Position numbers and translations under genes: made by a program. This document shows, piece by piece, positions 12,217 through 23,386 of a stretch of 64,000 nucleotides of DNA; within the stretch, counting starts at the first letter, position 1, and each line of letters opens with the position of its first letter. This stretch comes from Lottia gigantea (taxonomy: Eukaryota; Mollusca; Gastropoda; Lottiidae), in the NCBI RefSeq assembly GCF_000327385.1, contig NW_008708367.1, positions 286,966 through 350,965 on the forward strand. Reading direction: 5' to 3'. The notes below the pieces were generated by a model that worked only from the letters and a program-made list of their open reading frames with translations, made no database searches and had not been told where the DNA came from.

Positions 12217-15200
12217 ATGGCAGCCCCCATGGAGTCAAAGAAATTAACTAAATCGGAAAGAAAAATGAATAAAAAGATCAGTCGTTCTCGACAACTCCTG
12301 TTGAAACATGAAAAAATCGAAACAACTGAGGAAGTGTCAAATGTGAGTCTTACAAAATCCCATGGCCTCGTCTGTCAACACTATTTATTTTACAAAATCA
12401 CCGAATTAAACTGCATGGAAAAAAATAGATTGCTTTTGATTTCATCAGTATTTCCACTAAGAGTAAGATTTACATTATCAATACACTTTGCACATAGACT
12501 CATAGATCAAAGCATCTGCCACTATTCCAGCCTCTGTGAATTTTCTGTTGTTTTCAGATGTTATGTGTGTATAATGGAGGTTTAATTATGGGAAACAGCC
12601 AGGAGAAAATCCAAGATTTATTCAACCCACATGGAACAATCCAAGACATCACCATGGTACCAGAGAAACCATATTGTTTTGTCTGTTTTGAGAGGCAGGT
12701 TGATGCAGAAAAAGCGCAAAGTATTTTAAATGGTTTTAGTTTTATGAATGGAGAAACTGAATATAAACTTTGTATATTCTATGTTAGTCAAGGTATTGAT
12801 GTCTCCTTCTTTTTTATCTATTTTCTCCTCTGAATAGTTGAGTTGCTCAAACAGTAGACCCTACTGGCACTCGCCAGCCATTGATAATGATAGAATATGA
12901 TAAGAACACATTCTTTCCAAGTTGATATTCCAAAGTAAGGTTTGAATTTCTCTCGTCTTCAATTATTGAACGAAAATCTTACACAATTCTGTACCGTACA
13001 TTCATCAAAATATGAAACGGCACGCTGCTTTCGTTTCGTAACCAGTGATTTGTTTTAATTGGTTGAAAATTGTTACCAATACGGCAGGGCCAATTTTCAG
13101 TGGGCTATATTTAACTAAAAATACGTAATTTTTCTCATTTGTGTTACCACAAGGAAGTATGACGAATGGGGGTGTGGTTTGGACACGATGGAATGTTACC
13201 TACCTATTCAATGAGTTTGTTGTATTAAAGAAACACTCTTTGATCAAGAACTACTGTGAAATTGTCTTGAAGGAACATCCCCCAGCCCTATTACATACTT
13301 ATATTAATTCTTTACTTGAATTGTTTGAAGTAACCAAGCAAAAGACATCAGGCTTGCATCTGTATTAATTCTTTGATATCTTTTATTTTCAGTTCCACCC
13401 AGCATAGGACCAACGACAGCCCTACCCCCGGGATTAATTCTAATCCCAGACTTTATCCCAGAGACGTTAGAACAGGAATTATTAGAGTCTATAGATTGGA
13501 GCACTGGGGTAGATCAAGGTAACGTCTGTCCCTGAGGGTGAAGCAAAGGGGCGATTCAAGCTGTCACTCTAACTCTTGTAGTCTCTACTCAATAAGATTT
13601 GAATTTGTAGGTTGTTGAATATTGAAAATGAAAGATAATTAAGTTTCAAGTTTTCTTAAAGCATGTGTATGAGCAGCGTATGGGTGGCCAGATTATATAT
13701 CCCCTCTGTTATATTTTAGATTGTGCTAGGACACATAGAATGATATTAACAGTCGTATAAATCATCTAAATCTAAACTTTTTTTTGTGAAATTTAGTCCA
13801 GAGCTATAGTCTCTCTCTTAAACTGAAATTAATCTATTATTTATTTTCTGTTTTTACCAGCGTTGAAACATCGTAAAGTAAAGCATTATGGGTATGAGTT
13901 TCGATATGATATAAATAATGTTGATCCCAGTTGTCCGTTAAACGAAGGCATACCTAGTAGATGTCTGAAGTTATTACACCAAGTTAATGATCTAGGAATT
14001 GTTAATTTTATACCTGATCAACTCACAGTCAATCAGTACCAACCTGGACAGGGTATGTATCTCTTTAAATCTTTCACAGTCAATCAGTATCAACCTGGAC
14101 AGGGTATGTATCTCTTTAAATCTTTCACAGTCAATGAGTATCAACCTGGACAGGGTATGTATCTCTTTAAATCTTTCACAGTCAATCAGTACCAACCTGG
14201 ACAGGGTATTTATCTCTTCAAATCTTTCACAGTCAATCAGTACCAACCTGGACAGGGTATGTATCTCTTTAAATCTTTCACAGTCAATCAGTACCAACCT
14301 GGACAGGGTATGTATCTCTTTAAATCTTTCACAGTCAATCAGTACCAACCTGGACAGGGTATGTATTGGAAATTGAATTGAGGTTGAAAAATCCGAAGGT
14401 ATTATCTCGACCTATGTCACGATTGAACTCTTGACCTTCAGGTTAGCGATCAAACATCTAACTCACTGGGCCACTGCAAGATGGGCTTGAGTAGTTTTTT
14501 GGTTGGTTTAACCCAGGATCTTGAAGTATAGGCTATTTATGTTAATATGAAAAAAAAGATAGGACTGGGCTAATGCCACTGTCCTGACAAAACCACTGTA
14601 TTGCACACTGCATGTGACCATATTTATCATAGAAATAACAGAATTATGTTAAATATATTTGTTTGAAGCTGTGCTTTTTTTATGTTTTAACATCTTGTTT
14701 TAGGTATACCATCTCATATAGATACACGAGAAGCTTTCGAGGATGGTTTGATGTCACTTAGTTTAGGTTCTCAGGTATGAATTAAAAATAGTCAAACAAT
14801 GTTTACAACGTTTTTCATCTGTGATCTTAAGATGTTTCGGCCGAAAGATTTCTAAGTCTAACCAAGAACTGTACAGTGCAAGTACCAAGTTGATGATTTT
14901 CATTATAGAAAAACCATTGAATTGGTACATGTCTTATTATTTCTCTACATAGTCCCTTTCCTACCAGGGAATTTGAAAGACGCTGGTCAAGAAATCAATT
15001 TTTTAGCCACATAGAAATAAGTCATTCAGAGTGGAAATAAAGTCATCATTACGAGAAGTATAATGAGGTATGGCCTGAGGGTTCACAATGTTTTGTCTTG
15101 TTTTCTAGGTAGTGATGGAGTTTCGTCACCCAAAGGGAGATCACTTGTCAGTTTTAATTCCTCCCAGAAGTTTGTTGATAATGACAAGTGATTCTCGTTA

Positions 15201-18200
15201 CGTCTGGTCACATGGTATAACTCCACGGAAGTCTGATATTATTCCTGCAAGTGACGGAAAGTTTACTCTCTCACAACGTGGAATTCGAACTTCTTTTACT
15301 TTTAGAAAATTGACAGAAAATGCAGGTATTTATATGAATAACAATCAACCTGTACAGGACAGTGGGGGAGGGGATGGTCTCAGCTGGTAGGGTGTTCCAT
15401 AATTTTCTTTTGATCAAGAAAGATTTCTATTTGACAAACACTCGAGTTATTCGAAAGAATTAAAACCCAGTGTTTGGATTTTTAAAGAGCTTGCAAGCCA
15501 ACTTATTGAACAAGAGATCAGTGTATCCCTTATTTGGTGTGGATTGAATAATCCTGTGGAATATTTGAATAAGAGATCGAACAAATCCTGATGCAACCTG
15601 TGGTTAACCTTCTCTTAGCAGATTTTAGAGGGCACTAGTTATAGTGGTGGGTCAGGAGGGGGGTGGTTGATTCCCTGGCAAAGTAGGAAGGCGGAGAATA
15701 CATATAACGTGACTTTGGAAGTGAAAGTAGAATAGATTTTTCATTTTATGTCCGGAGGGTTTACATCTAAACATCCATGTGAAATATTTCAGGTAAATCT
15801 GTAGAAGAAATAGAAAAGGAGAAAAAAGCAGTATTTAGTTTACCAAGAAATGATGAGGATGCTGTAAAATTAGAACAACAACATGTTCATCAGGTACATA
15901 AATTTAATTTAAACCTTCCATTAATCCCAAAACTCGATACAATACGACTGTCAAAGCCATTTCAATTATTCATCCTTTATTTTAGAACAAAAACAATATA
16001 TTAATAAAACAATAGCTCTGTGGCCTTATTCTTTAAGATATATTCTGGATTGTACATACAGTAATCTGATTGGTTAATAAAAACCTTATCTAAAATCAAT
16101 TTTAACAATCTTTTAGTGATCTATTCTGGACAGGCCCCTGATATTAGTTGAATCCAGATGTCTTATCAAGCTAAATACTAACTCACTTACCTGAAGATCT
16201 CTCTCCTAGCATAGGCTGACATAATACCTTTAGATTTTACTTCAGTCAGACTGCATGGTGTAGCCCATCTTCATTGTCCCAATCAGGTACATACAGTAGG
16301 ACATCACTTATATCATTGTTAGTCGCTTCTTTCAAATCATGGACCCGAACTAGAAAATACAGCTTGGCGATATTGGTTCAAGTTGATATCACGATATTTA
16401 TTATTAATATATCACGATATGTATCATTAATATATCACGATATTTATCATTAATATATCACGATATTTATCATTAATATATCAATATTTATCATTAAGAT
16501 ATCACAATATTTATCATTAAGATATCACAATATTTATCATTAATATATCACGATATTTATCATTAATATATCACGATATTTATCATTAATATATCACAAT
16601 ATTTATCATTTAATATATCACCATATTTATCATTAATATATCATGATGTCATTTAATATATCATATTTATCATTAATATATCACAATATTTATCATTAAT
16701 ATATCACAATATTTATCATTAATATATCACAATATCATTTAATATATTATGATATTTATCATGAATACATCACAATATTTATCATAAATATCACAATGTT
16801 TATCATTAATATATCACAATATTTATCATTAATATATCATAATATTTATCATTAATAAATCACCATATTTATCATTAATATATCACAATATTTATCATTA
16901 ATATATCACAATATTTATCATTAATATATCACAATATTTATCATTAATATATTACTATATCACAATATTTATCATTAATATATTACGATATTTATCATTA
17001 ATATATCACGATATTTATCATTAATATATTACGATATTTATCATTAATATATCACAATATTTATTATTAATATATCACGATATTTATCATTAATATATCA
17101 CGATATTTATCATTAATATATTACGATATTTATCATTAATATATCACGATATTTATCATTAATATATCACGATATTTATCATTAATATATTACGATATTT
17201 ATCATTAATATATCACGATATTTATCATTAATATATTACTATATCACAATATTTATTATTAATATATTACGATATTTATCATTAATATATCACGATATTT
17301 ATCATTAATATATCACGATATTTATCATTAATATATCACAATATTTATTATTAATATATCACGATATTTATCATTAATATATCACGATATTTATCATTAA
17401 TATATTACGATATTTATCATTAATATATCACGATATTTATCATTAATATATCACGATATTTATCATTAATATATTACGATATTTATCATTAATATATCAC
17501 GATATTTATCATTAATATATCACGATATTTATCATTAATATATCACAATATTTATCATTAATATATCACGATATTTATCATTAATATATTACGATATTTA
17601 TCATTAATATATCACAATATTTATCATTAATATATCACAATATTTATCATTAATATATCACGATATTTATCATTAATATATCACAATATTTATCATTAAT
17701 ATATTACGATATTTATCATTAATATATCACAATATTTATCATTAATATATCACGATATTTATCATTAATATATCACAATATTTATCATTAATATATTACG
17801 ATATTTATCATTAATATATCAATATTTATCATTACAGGTGTATGAAGAAATAGCAGATCATTTTAGTAGTACGAGACACTCCCCCTGGCCTCAAATAGTT
17901 CAGTTTATAAATTCCCAACCCCCAGGGTCTATCATGGCTGATATCGGGTGTGGCAATGGAAAATATCTTGGTATTAATGAAAATGTTTATTCTGTAAGTT
18001 GATCACTAACTATATTTAATATTTAGTTTTCTATCAATAAAATATATCATTTTCATTATAAATTAATTAAAAACTCCATCTTGTTTTCAGATTGGGTCTG
18101 ATAGAAGTTATAATCTGGCTAGTATTTGTCGATTTCGTAATTTCCAGTCTTTGGTATCAGATGTGATGTGTATTCCTTTACGGCCGGATAGTTTTGACGT

Positions 18201-19339
18201 GTGTATCTGTATTGCTGTTATTCATCATCTATCAACTTGGGTAAGTCATTTTTTATACGCCCACATGAAATGGGGAGTGTATATTGTTGTCACCCCAGTC
18301 CCTCTTTCAGTCAATTGCTCGTAAACACTCTAGAAGGCACAATTCTCAACTGATTTTAACGAAACATGATATGATTGTTTGTAATCACCCAAGGATGTTC
18401 CCTATTGAAAATCAGAAAAATAAAAAAAAAAGGTATTGAGAACGTGTTCAATTTTACCTTGTAAACACTCTAAAAGGTTCAATTATTGACAGATTTGTGA
18501 TGCTAGAAATATGACAACCTATATATTATAAGATACTCTCTTATAGAAGCATTGGCCAAGATCACTAGTATTATTTTTTGTTTCAGGAAAGAAGACTTGG
18601 GGCTATACAGGAACTGGTGAGAATATTACGCCCTGGGGGTCAGGTTTTGATATACGTCTGGGCTCTCGAGCAACAGAGACACAAGGAAAAATCAAAATAT
18701 CTCAAACAAGATAAAAACAAATTGGACAGCAATGAAAATTCTGAGGTTGAAAATGAATGTGAAAAAGTTACAGAATCTGAGGTCAATACAGAAAAGTTTT
18801 TACAGGATTTAGACATTTCCAACAAATGTATTCATGGTTCATCATTTCAATCATTCCAAGAACTTAAATATTGTGAATCATCAGTTGAAAGTTTGACTCA
18901 AAACGGGTGTTTAGCTACAATCTCAGACATTGCAAATAATATGCAAATTAATTCACAAGACAGTGATAATAATACACAAATATATTCACAAGACAGTGCT
19001 AATAATATGCAAATTAATTCACAAGACAGTGCTAATAATATGCAAATTAATTCACAAGACAGTGCTAATAATATGCAAATTAATTCACAAGACAGTGATA
19101 CCGGTAGTAGTAAAAATATAGGAATTCATGTAAATAGAACTGAATTTCAAGAACAAGACATGTTTGTTCCGTGGCAGCTGAAAAATAAAAGTGTAAAAAA
19201 CGCAGCAACATTTCACAGATTTTATCATGTATTTCGAGAAGGTGAACTAGAAGATTTGTGTGAGAAGATTTCAGATTGTAGAATTATCAAGAGTTATTAT
19301 GATCAGGGAAACTGGTGTATTATCTTACAGAAATTATAA
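12217..19339 (+). CDS. ALKBH8: ALKBH8: RRM + AlkB dioxygenase + tRNA methyltransferase
   Basis: ALKBH8 methylates the carboxymethyl-uridine at the tRNA wobble position (with TRMT112) and hydroxylates the product. Ten exons join in phase: 12217-12342, 12558-12792, 13393-13518, 13861-14052, 14704-14774, 15109-15325, 15793-15893, 17838-17993, 18091-18240, 18587-19339 (708 residues; the human protein is about 664). The order is a basic N-terminus, an RRM (about 43-118), an AlkB domain, then a class I methyltransferase with SAM motif DIGCGNG (391-397) and VIHHL. AlkB residues seen: N220 and Y222 of NQY (2-oxoglutarate), Fe ligands H231/D233 (SHIDT) and H285 (WSHGI), and R310 (RGIRTSF). The C-terminal [15 protein letters not shown] and [13 protein letters not shown] are strongly conserved. 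Oddities: a 51-bp splice-donor array after exon 4, a 23-bp array in intron 7, an 11-residue repeat in exon 10, and loss of the zinc ligands known in the human AlkB domain. Confidence 0.95.
14025..14366 (+). repeat. 51-bp exon-plus-splice-donor tandem array in ALKBH8 (7 donors)
   Basis: The unit is the last 28 nt of exon 4 (starting acagtcaatcag) plus the first 23 nt of its intron, including donor gtatgt. Donors lie at 14053, 14104, 14155, 14206, 14257, 14308 and 14359; the fourth is the weaker gtattt. Because 51 is a multiple of 3 and the unit has no stop, all donors have the same phase and the frame stays open across the array. Each unit reads as 17 residues, [17 protein letters not shown] with small variants. 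The stretch before each copy, ctttaaatctttcacag, also resembles a 3' splice site. Copies differ at single bases, so this is not a simple assembly stutter. Confidence 0.95.
14385..14490. repeat. fragment of dispersed repeat G (SINE-like)
   Basis: It matches the tail of the copy at 23755-24062: gaaggtattatctcgaccta, ccttcaggttag and a final actcactg(g/a)gccact. It lies in ALKBH8 intron 4, just after the donor array. Confidence 0.6.
16386..17836. repeat. 23-bp AT-rich minisatellite, about 60 copies, in ALKBH8 intron 7
   Basis: The unit is close to atatcacgatatttatcatt plus aat, with cacgat/cacaat/tacgat variants in higher-order patterns. It fills about 1.45 kb and stops at the 3' splice site of exon 8, so the acceptor reads tttatcattacag. 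The flank before it (about 16360-16385, ggcgatattggttcaag) and the first units match the left end of the hAT-type MITE at 19763-20091, which shows where the array came from. Confidence 0.93.
18250..18560. repeat. dispersed repeat beginning ttatacgcccacatgaaatg
   Basis: It lies in the last ALKBH8 intron. The opening words tacgcccacatgaaatgggg recur in reverse complement at 34255-34295, next to the MAGT1 exon at 34315. The body has no open frame. It is a mobile repeat of unknown family, perhaps a MITE end. Confidence 0.5.
18932..19096 (+). repeat. 33-bp coding minisatellite in ALKBH8 exon 10 (5 x 11 residues)
   Basis: Exactly five 33-bp units encode an 11-residue repeat rich in Asn, Gln and Ser ([11 protein letters not shown] with variants), residues 574-628. 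It sits in the variable linker inside the methyltransferase half, where the human protein also has a low-conservation insert. Frame is kept throughout, so it lengthens the linker without disrupting the domain. Confidence 0.93.
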
Positions 19340-19351
19340 TTTAATCTTTCA

Positions 19352-19357
19352 AATAAA
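19352..19357 (+). terminator. poly(A) signal of ALKBH8
   Basis: AATAAA begins 13 nt after the ALKBH8 stop codon, followed by T-rich sequence. If used, the 3' UTR is very short (about 30-40 nt). Confidence 0.6.
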
Positions 19358-19762
19358 GTTTTTATTAAATATTTCAGGGAAGGAAATGAAATGAGTTTTA
19401 TATTCTAGTTTTTGCACTGAATTTGGCTACTGAAGAGGCAACGCCATGCAGCATACAGTGGAGGGAAATTTTGCCATTAGTCTTTTACAATATCTAACTG
19501 ATGATGATTCTTCAGGGAGAGGCTGCTCGAATAAATAATAACTTTGTTTCGATGTTATAATATTTTATTCTTTACAACTGGTCCCATTTTGAAATTGTGA
19601 GTAATTATATTATGACAAGGTGTAGAATCTTCCAAAGATATAAATTAGCACCTGTTACAATTCAAAACTTTAACAAGGACAGTCTATTTTGATTGGAGGT
19701 AGAATAAGTAGTCAGTAATGCTGTATAAACTATATTTATATTGACATAAATAAATATTCTAC

Positions 19763-20091
19763 TAGGGCTGGGCGATATTGGTTCAAGTGAATATCACGAT
19801 ATCAAGCATTAATATATCACGATATTTATTAAGTATGGTTTTTACTGGTTTTTAATACAAAATTTTAAATTTAAGAAAAAACATTATATCTCTCAGAAAA
19901 AGACCCCAGTCTTGAACATCATGAAAAAAACATCTTTTTCAAATATTAAGTTACTAGTTAAAATTGTGCAGATGATCAGACTGGACAAAAATATGGCGAT
20001 ATTTGGGTATTTTTTAATCAGATGATATAACTAATGATATAAATTTCTAGACCAGGTATTTATCGTGATACTAGTGTAACGCCCAGCCCTG
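19763..20091. mobile_element. hAT-type MITE with 8-bp target-site duplication
   Basis: The 12-bp inverted ends are tagggctgggcg at the left and the reverse complement of cagggctgggcg at the right. Flanking 8-bp duplications are tattctac (19755-19762) and tatcctac (20092-20099), one mismatch. An 8-bp duplication and C/T-AGGG ends are typical of hAT elements; 329 bp with no ORF makes it non-autonomous. Its left part holds the gcgatattggttcaag and atatcacgatat segments that seeded the array in ALKBH8 intron 7. It lies about 0.4 kb past the ALKBH8 stop; the rest of 19358-21262 shows only AT-rich DNA and the presumed 3' UTR of the next gene. Confidence 0.8.
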
Positions 20092-21262
20092 TATCCTACC
20101 TAAAACTTTAGTGGACTGTTTATATTTTAACTCATTCTTGGATATAAACAAATATCTATAACTTGACTATTATGCTAATATCATAATGGAAGATAATGTA
20201 TCAAACTAAAACAAAAAAATCTTCACTCAAAACTAATTAAATATAACAAAATAAAATATATAATAAAAATGGCTGTATGGCTGGAAAAATTATCAATTGT
20301 CATCGCTGGAATTAATAATTTTGATTATCAAATTTCATAATCAATTATATGTCAAAGTTATATTTTCTCCATTGTACCCGTTAACAAGTAGTAATCTCTT
20401 CTACATAGTTTCCCTTCAGCGCATAACATACCCACAATAATCTATAATAACAGATCAAAGCAATAATATACTTCTATGATATAAAAATTACCCATGAAAT
20501 CAAGAATTTTGTCATGTTTTTAATTTAGTATTTACAGGGTTTCTCAATTGAATTATAATGATTATTAATTGATAGGGATATAACAGTCTAAATAATGTCT
20601 CGTTACTGATTAAAGAACGATTGGTTTCCTTATTCTTTAGTGTCAAACTAAGCAAACCATTTGATTAATTGGTGTTTCTAATGAATTATCATGTATTCTT
20701 AATCATATCATTATGTTCTTATTGCATATAATTAATAGTCTTAAACAATAATAAATGTCCATGTATGTACAGTCTGGATAAACAAAAAAAGACTTTTTGA
20801 ACTTTCTTGATCGTCACTCATTGAAATTCTGCTGGTAATTCTCTTCTAATTTTGCTAATTATGTATTTATTATGGACATGTGAGACAAACTGGTATTTTT
20901 CCAAGTCATTTGAACAACTCTACTTTCTATTCATATAAGAAGTACCATTTTCATAAATAAAAATAAGGGAACCCACCAGCTGGTAAAGCAAAAAGATCAA
21001 ACAAACTAAGATAGATTTTATTACTTTTCGCATAGAAAAATATAATGGACCCATTAATTTAATACAAATTATAGTGCTAGGAGTTTATCAGGGAAACTGG
21101 AAGATTGATAATAACTTTAGTAACTTTAAGGGTGGCGCAAGGTAATATGTGGAATTTAAGGAAGGGGGTACAAATTTAACAAATTTTGGCCTTATGTGTT
21201 ATGTGGGGGACGGGTAATAACCAGTGTTAAAATGTGTAGTTTGTTCCCCACGGTAGAGAAGC

Positions 21263-23386
21263 CTAGACATTATTATGATGGTGGGTGGGGGGTAAGGTAG
21301 GAGGGTATTCATGGGGGTAATAACCAGTGTGAGGTTGAGGCATGTTCCCGAGTGTGTGTAAATTAATGGGTTGAGACTGGAGGTATTGACTTGAGCTTGG
21401 AAGGTTGTAAATATTATGGTCTAGGTTAGAATACATAGCCAGGGGGTTGTACGAATGAGGGATGTGATTTTGAGGTAGCCCTGGAATTGCTGGAACTGAC
21501 AAGACTGTCCCCTGGTTGCCAGATCCCTCAGGATGGAAGTGACCTTGATGGGAGAGAGGGATCATGGAATTTTGGGGTGAATTCACATCTTGAAACGTTT
21601 TTTCTTCAGAAAAGTTCTGAGGCTTTACTCTCATGGAAGACTCGAGTTTAAAATCTGGTCCCTGAGTTTCTAGATTTGCAAGACTTGGCTCAGTTTCTTC
21701 TAAAATGTTTTCAGTCTCTTCAACATGGGCGCTAGTTTTGTTCACAACGTCAATAAAATAATGTCCTTTTTTCACCAGCGAAACTGTATCTTCTCGCCAT
21801 TTCTTTGGTTCCTTTTTGTGAATTAAAATCATGTGACGTCTAAGAACGGAAGAATCTGTGAAATGTTTTGAACACAAGCTACAGACAAAAGGTTTTTCTC
21901 CTAGATGTATTCGTTCGTGTCTTTTCAGTGCTTGTTTTTGACTGAAACCTCGACCACATGATGAGCACACATAATCTTTGACCACTTTGTGAATACGGGC
22001 GTGGATAGCCAGAGCTGAAGATTGACGAAATGATTTTTCACACTGTTTACATTTAAACCTACGAATATTATCATGCATAAATCGATGTTCGCGTAACGAT
22101 TTTTCGTAAGCGAACGTTTTTTCACACATATCACATTTATAGTTTCGTATACCGAGATGAACATTTGCATGTTGAAGATACGAGTGTTTCTGAGAAAAAC
22201 TTTTCCCACAAGTTGGACATAAATATGTTCGCTTCAGTCCGAGATGTTCCGATTTCACATGATAGCTCAGTACATATTTTGTACTAAATGATTTTTCACA
22301 AACATCACACTGAAATTCAGGTTTTTCGTAATTTTCTTCGTGAGTTTTTCGATGTTCTGCCAATGATCTCAGTCCCTTGTACAATTTCCCACAAATGTCA
22401 CAACAATTTTGAGGTTTTTGGTGACTTTTTAAATGTCTTGTTAAATCTTTATTGAATCCAAAAATACGACCACAAACATCACAAGGAAAGTCTTTTGTTC
22501 TGTGAAATCGTCGTTTATGTTGTCTTAACAGTGCTTTCTTCTTGCCGACATACGGGCAATCAGGGCAGCTATATTCTAGTTCTAGAATAGAATCTGTCGT
22601 AGATACTTCTGAAATTCTTGGTTTTTCAACTTTCGTGAAAGTCTTGCGAAGTTTTTTAGGAGTCAAATTTTCAGAAGACTTTTTCAGCTTATTCTTTGTG
22701 GGTTCTATTTTAGATTTTCTGGACGGGTTTTTCTTAGGTTTAGATCTCGTGACTTTCTTTGAACTTCTGAGTGGACGGGAGACTGGCTCTTCTAAGGGCA
22801 GATAATCAGAATCTGAATTATCATCTGGTACGTTAAAATCTACAGAAAGATCATCATCAATGTTGTCATCAATATTTTTCTGAGTTTTATCCGTTTCTTC
22901 CGTCTTGATCTTATCAGGCCGAGTTTCAATTTGTTTGTCAATATCTTCAACAGAACTAATCCCATTTTCGTATACATCCTCTTCAAATTTGTCATAATAT
23001 ATCAAAGGATCTGGAACTCTCGTCTTGGAAGTTTGTTTGCTCACTTCTGTCAAAACTAAATCATTTTCAGAATTCACTTGGTTTATTTGGTCCCCATTAT
23101 TTTCATAGAAAATCTCATCAATACATTTCAGAGAGTCAACATTATCAGAAGGGAGAGCACCCTTGTATGTTTGAAAGAATTTTTGAAGAAAGGATCTCGT
23201 TCTTGCCACAGAAATCCAGGACCCTTTAACATAAGTTTTGTCCTGGTGCAAAAGTTCAACCCCCGTTTTATCACCAATAATTTTGAGGCAACTTTGAAGA
23301 AGTTCTTGATCAGCATACTTTGCAAGATGTTCGCTCGAAATTTCGGCACTGACGGTCACAAAGACATTGATTTCACAAACTTTCAT
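21263..23386 (-). CDS. C2H2 zinc-finger protein with nine fingers (paralogue 1)
   Basis: A single-exon frame of 707 residues, probably a DNA-binding transcription regulator. Residues 1-75 form a compact domain (TGVELLHQDKTYVKGSW core) of no type I can name with confidence; a KH-like fold is possible. It is followed by an acidic stretch (about 150-200), a Lys/Arg/Ser-rich stretch (about 205-260, likely nuclear localisation), nine C2H2 fingers at about 272-530 with several TGEKP-like linkers, and a Pro/His/Asn-rich tail. All nine fingers keep both Cys and both His. Finger order, linker lengths and the N-terminal domain match the neighbour at 25381-27822, so the two arose by tandem duplication. 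A TTTATT at 21017-21022 (AATAAA on the minus strand) could end the transcript. No orthologue symbol is assigned. Confidence 0.9.
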   Translation of the reverse strand: MKVCEINVFVTVSAEISSEHLAKYADQELLQSCLKIIGDKTGVELLHQDKTYVKGSWISVARTRSFLQKFFQTYKGALPSDNVDSLKCIDEIFYENNGDQINQVNSENDLVLTEVSKQTSKTRVPDPLIYYDKFEEDVYENGISSVEDIDKQIETRPDKIKTEETDKTQKNIDDNIDDDLSVDFNVPDDNSDSDYLPLEEPVSRPLRSSKKVTRSKPKKNPSRKSKIEPTKNKLKKSSENLTPKKLRKTFTKVEKPRISEVSTTDSILELEYSCPDCPYVGKKKALLRQHKRRFHRTKDFPCDVCGRIFGFNKDLTRHLKSHQKPQNCCDICGKLYKGLRSLAEHRKTHEENYEKPEFQCDVCEKSFSTKYVLSYHVKSEHLGLKRTYLCPTCGKSFSQKHSYLQHANVHLGIRNYKCDMCEKTFAYEKSLREHRFMHDNIRRFKCKQCEKSFRQSSALAIHARIHKVVKDYVCSSCGRGFSQKQALKRHERIHLGEKPFVCSLCSKHFTDSSVLRRHMILIHKKEPKKWREDTVSLVKKGHYFIDVVNKTSAHVEETENILEETEPSLANLETQGPDFKLESSMRVKPQNFSEEKTFQDVNSPQNSMIPLSHQGHFHPEGSGNQGTVLSVPAIPGLPQNHIPHSYNPLAMYSNLDHNIYNLPSSSQYLQSQPINLHTLGNMPQPHTGYYPHEYPPTLPPTHHHNNV

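Noticed and set aside
13141-13368. Plus-strand frame in ALKBH8 intron 2 as an extra exon
   Set aside because: No similarity to ALKBH8, and the flanking exons join in phase without it.
13992-14348. Minus-strand and alternative-frame readings of the ALKBH8 donor array
   Set aside because: They are shadows of the 51-bp repeat; the plus-strand frame that continues exon 4 is the one matching ALKBH8.
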